From assembly GCA_049609065.1 (NCBI GenBank), contig JBMYYE010000004.1:1-44110 (forward strand): a DNA stretch of 44,110 nucleotides, read 5' to 3'. Shown one piece after another: positions 16,201-23,275 of this stretch; positions within the stretch are counted from its first letter, which is position 1; every line of letters begins with the position of its first letter. The notes under the pieces were generated by a model. It searched no databases. It was not told the origin of the DNA and saw only the letters and a program-made list of their open reading frames with translations. Source of the DNA: JBMYYE01 sp049609065. GTDB lineage: Bacteria; Pseudomonadota; Alphaproteobacteria; Rhodobacterales; Rhodobacteraceae. A program made the position numbers and the translations under genes.

Positions 16201-16706
16201 GGATCACCAGCATACGTGTTGTCGATGGTGTCATTGCCCGCGGTCCCAGAAACCACGTTATTGGCCGCCACATAGTCGGCATAGGTGAATGCAGGAGCCC
16301 CAAGATCAATGTCAGGATTGGAGTCGTATTCAACAACCTCGTAGGTTCGACCTTGCACGAGCGGCGTTTCAGAGAGCAAATAATCGCCCGCCGCAGCACC
16401 GTTTTCAACGTCAAGCCGCACGACCTGAAATGTTAGGCCTGTCACAGTATCTAGAAGGGTCCAAGCGTTTTCAGCATCAATATCTGAACCAAGAGACGTA
16501 TTACCACCAATCGAAACATTACCAGTTGCGTTTTCACCGCTGCTGTCATCTTCCAACCCGGTTCCAGCAATTCCTACCCCGTTGTCGGTGATTGTGGCTA
16601 ACCCGTTTGGCGCCTGAGGACCAGACCACACGAAAGTATCCCCATTTGATGTACCAATTACACCTAGCGGATCAAAATCATAAAACTTCACATCATAATT
16701 TGCCAT
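13206..16706 (-). CDS. Large RTX-type exoprotein with a C-terminal Hint domain
   Basis: The 1166-residue acidic protein has no Sec signal. Four blocks of RTX calcium-binding nonapeptides (GGxGxDxIx) lie at about 152-227, 405-476, 688-725 and 790-850. The last block ends in a DTFVYNAGDGADVITDFD tail seen in type I exported proteins. Two beta-rich inserts of unknown family lie at about 237-400 and 488-680. The Hint_2-type domain starts at C953 (CFGRGTLIS), with LSQGDLVLTVDNG, VSPQHRVL and FDQHEVVYSN blocks. Type I secretion and self-cleavage are inferred from the families. No ABC exporter is in the window. GAAAGAG about 7 nt before ATG is the ribosome-binding site. Confidence 0.9.
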   Translation of the reverse strand: MANYDVKFYDFDPLGVIGTSNGDTFVWSGPQAPNGLATITDNGVGIAGTGLEDDSSGENATGNVSIGGNTSLGSDIDAENAWTLLDTVTGLTFQVVRLDVENGAAAGDYLLSETPLVQGRTYEVVEYDSNPDIDLGAPAFTYADYVAANNVVSGTAGNDTIDNTYAGDPEGDMVDDGNGGGTGNDNTIEGLAGDDTILSGAGDDLVYGGGGSDTVLGGAGNDTIYGDSDQNEAAPTPISISSSNYSDTSNGYTVTAQNVVGGALSSASVSNVADGGGWIGAGGTVSDTDSGVQQQTAYDVASGLSETLIVDFDDAISDLSFTTYSLQSSGYGEVGHYALYNNGTLVYETDFTDTTGTGIDTFSVSGHGAFNQIVFTGLIQTDLSDGSDYGISDLTFTPLPSTTDAQADIIDGGLGNDTIFGEGGDDNITGGSGDDIIDGGLGADTIDGGADNDQIYGAGGADNITGGSGDDVIYGDSSTPPTNVSEFLDWSALGADGADLSAGVTQTTGEMDVSLTFSDDGNNSPTFEVESFETGYVDTGEPFDPNSQLDLYGVGDAATSTTTIDFAATAGSSMMDEVQNVTFRINDIDWGSGNHQDIVTVNAVDALGNPVTVTITPDGTQSVAGNTITADFVETDSQDAAGSVLIEIAGPLSSIEIIYSNALSGSQGIFVSDVHFDTIPQVAAGFADVIDGGEGDDTIFGEGGDDTILLTDNFGNDTITGGETDETNGDTLDTSGLTTGVNLTFTSTDGEDGTATVGGDTATFEEIENVIYTDQDDVINASATTVGMDIDAAGGDDTITGGSGADSIDGGTGDDTITGGTGADTLTGGTGADTFVYNAGDGADVITDFDTTTGISGTPNDPTADQTDNDFVDLSSFYDDAAVAAYNAANGGLDDITHKITLLREDAADGTLDGIINGVNVQGEISGLNLTLENGGAAIDPVDLHFENTAVTCFGRGTLISTKYGEVPVENLSQGDLVLTVDNGWQPIRWIGSHQVPDAMLAAHETLRPVRIRAGALGASTPTVDMIVSPQHRVLVRSKIAQRMFGEEEVLVAAKQLLALDGIDVALDQTEVEYFHFMFDQHEVVYSNGALTESLYTGPEALKSVSAASRSEILELFPELTDIQYKAPASRMLASGRMGRKLAARHVKNCHALVNKSSALSSPNHI
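14195..14340 (-). repeat. Tandem DNA repeats coding for the last RTX block
   Basis: The stretch repeats a 27-nt unit (three codons times three) built on the alternating words gtatccgcgcctg/gtgtcgtcgcc and ccaccggt. It encodes the run of GGTGADTxT nonapeptides near residues 790-840 of the RTX protein. It is a coding repeat, not an array, and may be prone to slippage. Confidence 0.6.
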
Positions 16707-16879
16707 ACCAAAACTCTTTCATTTTTGGCGTCAGATATTGCTAACACGCACAAGACACTACGAAGGAGGATATTCTTCATAAATGATGAAGAAACCATTG
16801 TGGTGTACTTATCTTTCCCCGCACATCACCACAAGAGCCGCGGCACGAATCCTCATGCTTCCTTGAAGAAATTTTGTCA

Positions 16880-16904
16880 AAAATGTGGCGAAATGACACA
16901 TTTT
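16880..16904. promoter_or_regulatory. Inverted repeat upstream of the RTX-Hint gene
   Basis: AAAATGTG at 16880-16887 is the exact reverse complement of CACATTTT at 16897-16904, with 9 nt between. It lies about 175 bp before the RTX start and 72 bp past the end of the PPDK-like gene, both on the minus strand. It could be an operator of the RTX gene or a terminator of the upstream gene, since on the minus strand the right arm ends in T5. I see no other structure in 16707-16975. Confidence 0.4.
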
Positions 16905-16975
16905 ACACATGCTCACGACTACACCGCCCCCGACAGGCATAGGGCATTGCAAATAACCTTCATCTGGGAAACCGC

Positions 16976-19510
16976 TTAAGAATCATCCAATAGCTTCAAT
17001 TGCGCGGCTGCAAGCCGTGCGATTGGCACGCGGTAAGGGGAGCAAGACACATAGTCAAAACCAGCCTTGCGGCAAAACGCAATAGATTCTGGATTGCCGC
17101 CATGTTCACCACAAATTGACATGGTGATTTCAGGTTTGGCCGTGCGCCCACGTTCAGCCCCAAGTTCGAGCAACTCCCCCACGCCTTCGAAATCTAAAAC
17201 ATGGAACGGATCCTCAGGAAACACGCCTTGTTGCACATATTGCATCATAAACCGACCGGCATCATCGCGTGAAAGCCCATAAGTCATTTGTGTCAAATCA
17301 TTGGTGCCAAAGCTCAAAAATGAGGCATGGGATGCAATATCACCTGCACGCAACGCGGCGCGCGGCGTTTCCACCATCACCCCGAGGTGAAACTCTATTT
17401 CTTCCTCATAGGCAGCCCCAACGGCCGCCGCCACAGCATCAATCCGCGCTTTCACCAGCTCAACTTCGCGTTTTGCGGACACGAGCGGCACCATGATTTC
17501 TGGCACCACTTCATCCCCGCCTCGATTGGTCAGGATCGTCGCTTCGAAAATGGCCCGCGCCTGCATGTCGTAAATTTCGGGCATAATAATTCCGAGCCGC
17601 ACACCTCGCATGCCGAGCATCGGGTTCACCTCATTCAAGGCATCAATCCGGCGTGTTACATCCGACAGCGGCAAATCAAGCGCCGCCGCCAATTCGAGCT
17701 GGCCTGCGCGTTCCAACGGCAAAAACTCATGCAAGGGCGGATCAAAGAGACGAATACAAACCGGCTTGCCGCGCATGATTTCAAACAGTTCCATGAAGTC
17801 CGCCCGCTGCATCGGCAACAGCCGTTCTAAGGCGGCTTCACGATCTGCGGCGCTGTCCGTGAAAATCATTTCACGCATCACCGTAAGGCGATCTTCGTCG
17901 AAAAACATATGTTCGGTTCGGCAAAGCCCAATGCCTTGGGCCTTAAACATTTTGGCCGTGCGCGCATCCGCAGGCGTGTCGGCATTTGCGCGCACATCGA
18001 TATCACGCACCGCATCCGCCCAACTCAAAAGCGTTTTAAACGCACCATCAAGCGCCGCTTCGAGCATATCAATTTCACCCATTAAGGCTTGCCCTGCGCT
18101 GCCATCAACGGACATGACATCCCCTTCGGTGAGAACTCGACCATCCCAAAATGTCAGCGTTTTCTCCCGCAAATCAATTTCCATATCCGACGCGCCAACC
18201 ACGCATGGGATACCAAGCCCGCGCGCGATCATGGCCGCGTGGCTGGTGATGCCGCCGCGCTCCGTCAAAACGGCTTTGGCGGCGGTCATGCCGCGGATAT
18301 CTTCGGGGGCTGTTTCGCGGCGCACAAGGATGCACGCTTCGTCGCGTGCATTATACGATTGCGCAGCATCTGCGGTGAAAACCAATTTACCCGCCGCAGC
18401 CCCTGGGCTTGCGGGCACGCCCGTGACCAACACGTCCCGTTCACCATCCGGATCCGCCTGCGGGTGCATAAGTTCCGTCAAATAGCTCGGTTCAACCCGC
18501 AAAAGGGCCTCTTCTTGGCTAATGATTCCATCATCAGCAAGCGTCACCGCCACCCGCACCGCGGCGCGTGACGTGCGCGGCACCCGCACCGCATCCAAAA
18601 TAAACAGCATTTTGTTTTCGATGGTGAACTCAACCTGCATTTCCTCGCGAAGACCCGTCCGACACCGATCCCCGAACGCCACAAGCATATCAAAGCATTC
18701 ACCGCACCGTTCCTCCATGGAGGCCCCGCGCGGATCCTTGGTGAGGTACATAACCCCATCCCCTTCAATCAAGGCATCGCGCCCTTGAGACTGGCTGCGA
18801 AACCGTCCTTTGATCGCTTTAAGACCTGAGGTTGCATCAATAAATTGAATGACCCCTGAGCCGCTTTCACCTTGCCCAACACCAAGCGCCATTTCTTGCA
18901 CCACAAGCCCAAGCCCCGCATCCGCAGGCGCCCCTTTAGCCTGTCGCAACAAGCGCGCCGTAGTGCCTTCCCACGCGCGCGCCATGGACCGCAAAACCGC
19001 CAGAAGCTGCACGCTTGCATCTTGGGGAAACGCGGTATCGGTTTCCAACTCATAATTTCGCAGCATTTCGTCAACTGCGGCCCGATCCGGACCTTTGGGG
19101 AGGTCAAACATATCTGGATCAAGGCGCTCAACATGCACGGCATAGGCCTGAATGAAGCGCGCATAAAGCACATTGGCTGCCGCTTCGCCCAAGGTTTTTG
19201 ACAGCGCCGCGTAACGGGCATCATTCATCCCAATGTTGAGCGTCGCCCCCGGCCCGCCCCAATCCGGGTCCTCCGAGCTTGGCCGCACAGACACGAGGCT
19301 TTCTGATCCAAAATGCGCCAAAAGAGATTTTGTATCAATCACTTGTCCCGCTGCGATCGCATGCACCGCATCAAAGGACAAAGCCAGTGTTTTGGGCACA
19401 GGAAGGTCCAGACGGATCAGGCGCTGCAAACATTTTGCCCGCCCGCCATGGGTGTCCGCCGCGACTTGTGCCGCGGGCGTAATTTCGACGAAATCTAAGG
19501 GATTGCTCAT
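16976..19510 (-). CDS. Divergent pyruvate phosphate dikinase-like PEP-utilising enzyme
   Basis: The 844-residue protein has the PPDK three-part layout. The swivelling domain carries the phosphorylated histidine in TERGGITSHAAMIARG. The C-terminal barrel keeps the PEP/pyruvate residues: GLCRTEHMFF, RLFDPPLHEFLP, NPMLGMRGVRLG, VMVETPRAA, FGTNDLTQMTYG and the catalytic cysteine in SICGEHGGNP. The N-terminal ATP-grasp part is shorter and unlike classical PPDK: the LLGGKGANLAEM start is replaced by THGGRAKCLQ, and the glycine loop reads SVRPSSEDPDWGGPGATLN. It may be a paralogue with another nucleotide preference. The start at 19510 follows GGAG at 5 nt. glyS lies upstream. Confidence 0.82.
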   Translation of the reverse strand: MSNPLDFVEITPAAQVAADTHGGRAKCLQRLIRLDLPVPKTLALSFDAVHAIAAGQVIDTKSLLAHFGSESLVSVRPSSEDPDWGGPGATLNIGMNDARYAALSKTLGEAAANVLYARFIQAYAVHVERLDPDMFDLPKGPDRAAVDEMLRNYELETDTAFPQDASVQLLAVLRSMARAWEGTTARLLRQAKGAPADAGLGLVVQEMALGVGQGESGSGVIQFIDATSGLKAIKGRFRSQSQGRDALIEGDGVMYLTKDPRGASMEERCGECFDMLVAFGDRCRTGLREEMQVEFTIENKMLFILDAVRVPRTSRAAVRVAVTLADDGIISQEEALLRVEPSYLTELMHPQADPDGERDVLVTGVPASPGAAAGKLVFTADAAQSYNARDEACILVRRETAPEDIRGMTAAKAVLTERGGITSHAAMIARGLGIPCVVGASDMEIDLREKTLTFWDGRVLTEGDVMSVDGSAGQALMGEIDMLEAALDGAFKTLLSWADAVRDIDVRANADTPADARTAKMFKAQGIGLCRTEHMFFDEDRLTVMREMIFTDSAADREAALERLLPMQRADFMELFEIMRGKPVCIRLFDPPLHEFLPLERAGQLELAAALDLPLSDVTRRIDALNEVNPMLGMRGVRLGIIMPEIYDMQARAIFEATILTNRGGDEVVPEIMVPLVSAKREVELVKARIDAVAAAVGAAYEEEIEFHLGVMVETPRAALRAGDIASHASFLSFGTNDLTQMTYGLSRDDAGRFMMQYVQQGVFPEDPFHVLDFEGVGELLELGAERGRTAKPEITMSICGEHGGNPESIAFCRKAGFDYVSCSPYRVPIARLAAAQLKLLDDS

Positions 19511-19565
19511 GACATCTCCGCAGTGCAGCAATTCTTCTGCATCAGCATAGCGGGAGAATGCGGCT

Positions 19566-19597
19566 AAACAAAGGGCAAATCATAATGCCCTTTGTTT
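19566..19597 (-). terminator. Strong terminator hairpin after glyS
   Basis: AAACAAAGGGCA at 19566-19577 pairs perfectly with TGCCCTTTGTTT at 19586-19597 around an 8-nt loop. On the minus strand it starts 9 nt after the glyS stop, and the stem end supplies the T-rich tail. It separates glyS from the PPDK-like gene. Confidence 0.7.
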
Positions 19598-19605
19598 TTG
19601 GGATG

Positions 19606-21663
19606 TTACCCTTCGAGCTTGGTGAAATCTGCAACACCTGCACAGGTTTTGCGAATATCGCCCAAAAGGTTCAACCGGTTGCGGCGCACGATATCGCTCT
19701 CCGCGTTCACCTGCACGGCTTCAAAGAACCCGTCAATTGGCGCGCGAAGGGACGCCATGGCCCCCATGGCGGACGCGAAATCTTCGGCCTCGATGGCTGA
19801 TGATGTCGCCTTCCCTGCGGTTTCTAGAGCCGCGAAAAGGGTTTTTTCGGCGGCATCTTCGGCGAATTTCACATCGGCCCCATAGCTATATTCAACGCCA
19901 TCTTTGGCCTCAGCTTGGGACAAGATGTTATTGGCACGTTTGTAGCCTTGCAGAAGGTTTTCGCCATCATCGGTTTTTAAGAAGTCAGACAAGGCACGGG
20001 CACGCGTGACAAGAAGGGCAATGTCATCCGCCCCGTCCATTGCCAAACAGGCATCAATCACATCATGACGAATGCCTTGATCTTTGAGGTAAACTTTCAG
20101 GCGATCATGGAAGAAGGAAAGAAGATCCGCACCGTCATTCCCCGCATATCCCGCCGAAAAGAGATCGAGCAAGCGCACGCGGTGGCCATTTTCCAACACC
20201 AAACGAATAACACCCAATGCCGCACGGCGGAGCGCGAATGGGTCTTTCGACCCCGTTGGTTTTTCGTCAATCGCCCAGAAACCAGTAAGCGTATCCAATT
20301 TATCCGCGAGCGCCACAGCCACGGAAACGGGCGCAGAGGGCACATCATCAGACGGCCCAAGCGGTGAGTAATGTTCAAGGGCTGCATTGGCGATTTCATC
20401 TGAATGCCCCGCATGGGTCGCATAATATTTACCCATCAGGCCCTGAAGCTCAGGGAATTCATAAACCATCTCAGACGACAAATCGGCCTTGGCAAAGCGC
20501 GCGGCATTTTCCGCCACATCTGCATCTGCGCCGACCAGTGGTGCAATTTCACGCGCCAGTGCTGCGATCCGCTCAATCCGGTCGGCTTGTGTGCCCAATT
20601 TGTTGTGGAATGTCACATTTGTGAGGCTCTCGATCCAAGGCTGCGCCCCGTCTTTGGCCACACGAATATCGTTTTCCCAGAAGAATTTCGCATCAGAAAG
20701 GCGGGCAAAAAGAACCTTTTGGTTCCCGGCCAAAATGGTTGCGCCGTGATCTTTGGTTTCGCGGTTGGCCACGGTGACAAATTTTTCAATGCGGCCCGTT
20801 TTCGGGTTTTTCACAGAGAAGAATTTTTGGTGCTCTTTCATAGACGTGATGAGCACCTCAGGCGGCAGCCCCAAGAAATCATCCGCAATATCCCCCATCA
20901 ACACAACGGGCCATTCAACGAGGCCCGCGACCTCAGCCAGAAGGCCGCGATCTTCGACGAGTTCCATACCTGCAGCGAAGGCTTGGTTGGAGGCATCTTG
21001 CCAAATCGCATCTTGGCGATCTTCGGCAGACAGCACCACATGGGCGGCTTTTAATTTTTGCGCGTAGTCATCAAATGACGTGACCGCAAATCGGCCCGTT
21101 CCCATAAAGCGGTGGCCTTCGGTCGTGTCGCCAGAGTGAATGCCATCCACGTCAACCGGCACAAGTGTTGCGCCTTCTTCAGTGGTCAAAATACACAAAA
21201 TAGAATGCAACGGACGCACCCATTTAAGCGCACCCGCCCCCCAACGCATGGATTTGGCCCATGGGAAATTGCGGATCGTCGCCTCAAGCACCTCTGCGAT
21301 GATATGAGCGGCAGGACGTCCAGCCTTTTCGATCATGGCAAAATAGACTTGGCCCTTTTTGTCATCGCGGATTTCCAAATCCTCTTTCGACACACCCGCG
21401 CCGCGCAAGAACCCTTCGAGTGCTTTTTCAGGCGCATCCACGCGCGGGCCTTTGCGTTCCTCACGGATGGTGGGGCTTTCGGCCAAAAGACCATCAATGG
21501 ACAAGGTCAAACGCCGCGGCGTTGAAAACGCACCCGCGCCGCCGTAAGTGAGGCCCGCCTCAACCAAACCATTGGTGATCAGTTTCTTGAGATCCTCTGC
21601 CGCGCGTTTTTGCATGCGGGCGGGAATTTCTTCGGAAAAGAGTTCGATTAACAGATCAGCCAT
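19606..21663 (-). CDS. glyS: Glycyl-tRNA synthetase beta subunit
   Basis: GlyS pairs with GlyQ in the alpha2-beta2 glycyl-tRNA synthetase and mainly binds the tRNA. The 685-residue protein begins with the family start LLIELFSEEIPARMQ and has the MRWG, RPLHSI, TEGHRF and HD-like segments (YYATHAGHSDEIANA) plus a C-terminal anticodon-binding region. The DUF6446 gene ends 3 nt before its start, so glyQ, DUF6446 and glyS form one operon. The terminator hairpin follows its stop. Confidence 0.96.
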   Translation of the reverse strand: MADLLIELFSEEIPARMQKRAAEDLKKLITNGLVEAGLTYGGAGAFSTPRRLTLSIDGLLAESPTIREERKGPRVDAPEKALEGFLRGAGVSKEDLEIRDDKKGQVYFAMIEKAGRPAAHIIAEVLEATIRNFPWAKSMRWGAGALKWVRPLHSILCILTTEEGATLVPVDVDGIHSGDTTEGHRFMGTGRFAVTSFDDYAQKLKAAHVVLSAEDRQDAIWQDASNQAFAAGMELVEDRGLLAEVAGLVEWPVVLMGDIADDFLGLPPEVLITSMKEHQKFFSVKNPKTGRIEKFVTVANRETKDHGATILAGNQKVLFARLSDAKFFWENDIRVAKDGAQPWIESLTNVTFHNKLGTQADRIERIAALAREIAPLVGADADVAENAARFAKADLSSEMVYEFPELQGLMGKYYATHAGHSDEIANAALEHYSPLGPSDDVPSAPVSVAVALADKLDTLTGFWAIDEKPTGSKDPFALRRAALGVIRLVLENGHRVRLLDLFSAGYAGNDGADLLSFFHDRLKVYLKDQGIRHDVIDACLAMDGADDIALLVTRARALSDFLKTDDGENLLQGYKRANNILSQAEAKDGVEYSYGADVKFAEDAAEKTLFAALETAGKATSSAIEAEDFASAMGAMASLRAPIDGFFEAVQVNAESDIVRRNRLNLLGDIRKTCAGVADFTKLEG

Positions 21664-21666
21664 GAT

Positions 21667-22137
21667 TTATTCCGCATATTTTTCATTAAGTTGGTGCCAG
21701 ACGAACCCGCGCCCATCCTCCATAATCGCAACCACACGGTCCACACCGTCAGCCACGTCTTTTTTCGCCAAAAATGCAAGCGCCGTGCCCTTTTCCAAGG
21801 CTTCGCCAATTTCACTTGCGTTATAACAATCAAACCAGTTTGGGCCTGTAAGGGGTTCTGCATGGTCGTAAAGCGTATAGGTTTCGGTCATCATCGCCGT
21901 GGACTGCGATGTTGTGAAACATGCGCGGTAGCGAATGGGGCTACTTGTGCCATCGATGGCTTTAAAATCATCGGTGATGATTGGATCAGGTTGCCCCGTT
22001 TCCAAAAGCGTCAATGACACCGCCGTGCCTGGTGCAACCTTCACGTCTTCGTAAAAGCCGTAAACCTGTAGGTAATAGATCGCGATCCCTGCGATAAGTG
22101 CCGCCATAAGTATAAATCCCGAAATGAGCTTTCCCAT
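21667..22137 (-). CDS. DUF6446-type single-pass membrane protein between glyQ and glyS
   Basis: The 156-residue product has one N-terminal membrane segment (about residues 5-24) and a soluble domain of about 130 residues, probably periplasmic. That domain holds two cysteines (YRACF and FDCYN) that could form a disulfide. I recall it as an uncharacterised family in Rhodobacteraceae that sits at this place (DUF6446), and older labels such as histidine kinase find no support in the sequence. Its ATG overlaps the glyQ stop by one base (TAATG), and it ends 3 nt before glyS. A function in glycine charging is possible only by position. Confidence 0.8.
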   Translation of the reverse strand: MGKLISGFILMAALIAGIAIYYLQVYGFYEDVKVAPGTAVSLTLLETGQPDPIITDDFKAIDGTSSPIRYRACFTTSQSTAMMTETYTLYDHAEPLTGPNWFDCYNASEIGEALEKGTALAFLAKKDVADGVDRVVAIMEDGRGFVWHQLNEKYAE

Positions 22138-23072
22138 TACGCCTCAAAGCCCCCAGCATCCGTTTGCACGAAGGCATCTGCACATTTTTTGGCCAAGTTT
22201 CGCACGCGCCCAATATAGGCTTGGCGCTCAGTCACAGAAATCACGCCGCGCGCATCCAACAGGTTAAAAAGGTGTGAGGCTTTGATACATTGATCATAGG
22301 CAGGATGCGCCATGATGATGCGTTTGCCCGTTTTGGGATCGAGGTGCTCTTGGTTCAAAATATTATCAACTTCGGCCTCAGCATCTAAAAAATGCTGCAA
22401 CAACGTTTCGGTGTTGGCCACGTCAAAATTCCAGCGCGAATATTCTTCTTCGGTTTGCTTGAATACATCCGCGTATTTCAACGGGATGAGCGCATCTGGG
22501 CTATTATAAGGCATGTCCATCACATGATCGACACCCAGCACATACATCGCCAAACGCTCCAACCCATAGGTCAATTCGCCAGAGACCGGTTTACAATCAT
22601 GGCCGCCCACTTGTTGGAAATAGGTAAATTGGCTGACTTCCATGCCGTCGCACCAAACTTCCCATCCAAGGCCCCATGCGCCCAAGGTTGGACTTTCCCA
22701 GTCATCTTCGACAAACCGGATATCATGCATATCCATGTTGACGCCGATGGCCTCAAGCGATCCAAGGTAGAGATCTTGTAAATTGGGCGGGCTTGGTTTG
22801 ATCAACACTTGGTATTGGTAATAGTGCTGCAAACGATTTGGGTTTTCCCCATAGCGCCCATCGGTTGGGCGGCGCGATGGTTGCACATAAGCCGCAGCCC
22901 ATGATTTTGACCCCAGTGACCGCAATGTTGTCGCGGGGTGGAATGTCCCTGCACCCACTTCCATATCGTAAGGTTGCATCACCGCACAGCCATGGGCCGC
23001 CCAGTAATTTTGCAAGCGCAGGATGATATCCTGAAAACAGTTCGGCGCATGTGTCTGCGTTTGATCCGACAT
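22137..23072 (-). CDS. glyQ: Glycyl-tRNA synthetase alpha subunit
   Basis: GlyQ is the catalytic class II subunit that activates glycine and charges tRNA-Gly. The protein has 311 residues from the ATG at 23072, with AAGGGG 6 nt upstream. Two earlier in-frame starts lack such a site. Family blocks are clear: FQDIILRLQNYWAAHGC, QPYDMEVGAGTFHPAT, ARPSRRPTDGRYGENPNRLQ-like text (with YVQPSRRPTDGRYGENP) and GLERLAMYV. It heads the glyQ-DUF6446-glyS operon. Confidence 0.97.
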   Translation of the reverse strand: MSDQTQTHAPNCFQDIILRLQNYWAAHGCAVMQPYDMEVGAGTFHPATTLRSLGSKSWAAAYVQPSRRPTDGRYGENPNRLQHYYQYQVLIKPSPPNLQDLYLGSLEAIGVNMDMHDIRFVEDDWESPTLGAWGLGWEVWCDGMEVSQFTYFQQVGGHDCKPVSGELTYGLERLAMYVLGVDHVMDMPYNSPDALIPLKYADVFKQTEEEYSRWNFDVANTETLLQHFLDAEAEVDNILNQEHLDPKTGKRIIMAHPAYDQCIKASHLFNLLDARGVISVTERQAYIGRVRNLAKKCADAFVQTDAGGFEA

Positions 23073-23107
23073 AAAAGTCCCCTTAAAGGTCATCAAATTT
23101 CCGCACC

Positions 23108-23136
23108 TCAATAGGCCCTCCCCACATGAGCGTCAA
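23108..23136 (-). promoter_or_regulatory. Probable promoter of the glyQ operon
   Basis: On the minus strand TTGACG (23136-23131) is followed after 17 bp by TATTGA (23113-23108). Transcription would begin near 23101, about 29 nt before the glyQ start. Spacing is ideal and the -35 is strong, while the -10 is only a partial match. Confidence 0.5.
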
Positions 23137-23275
23137 TTGCATTGACAAGACGACCCCCCACGTTTTCCCGTTATACATACTGTGAATACGAAAAAATCAC
23201 ATTCTTTGCGTGCATTTCCATCCTTCAGAGGCTAAATCAGTAAAAACCAACAAAACTGCATAGACAGGGCCACAT

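Noticed and set aside
17610..18485. A 291-codon plus-strand reading frame antisense to the PPDK-like gene
   Set aside because: It mirrors the codon pattern of the minus-strand gene, is rich in serine and arginine, has no recognisable motif and no ribosome-binding site.
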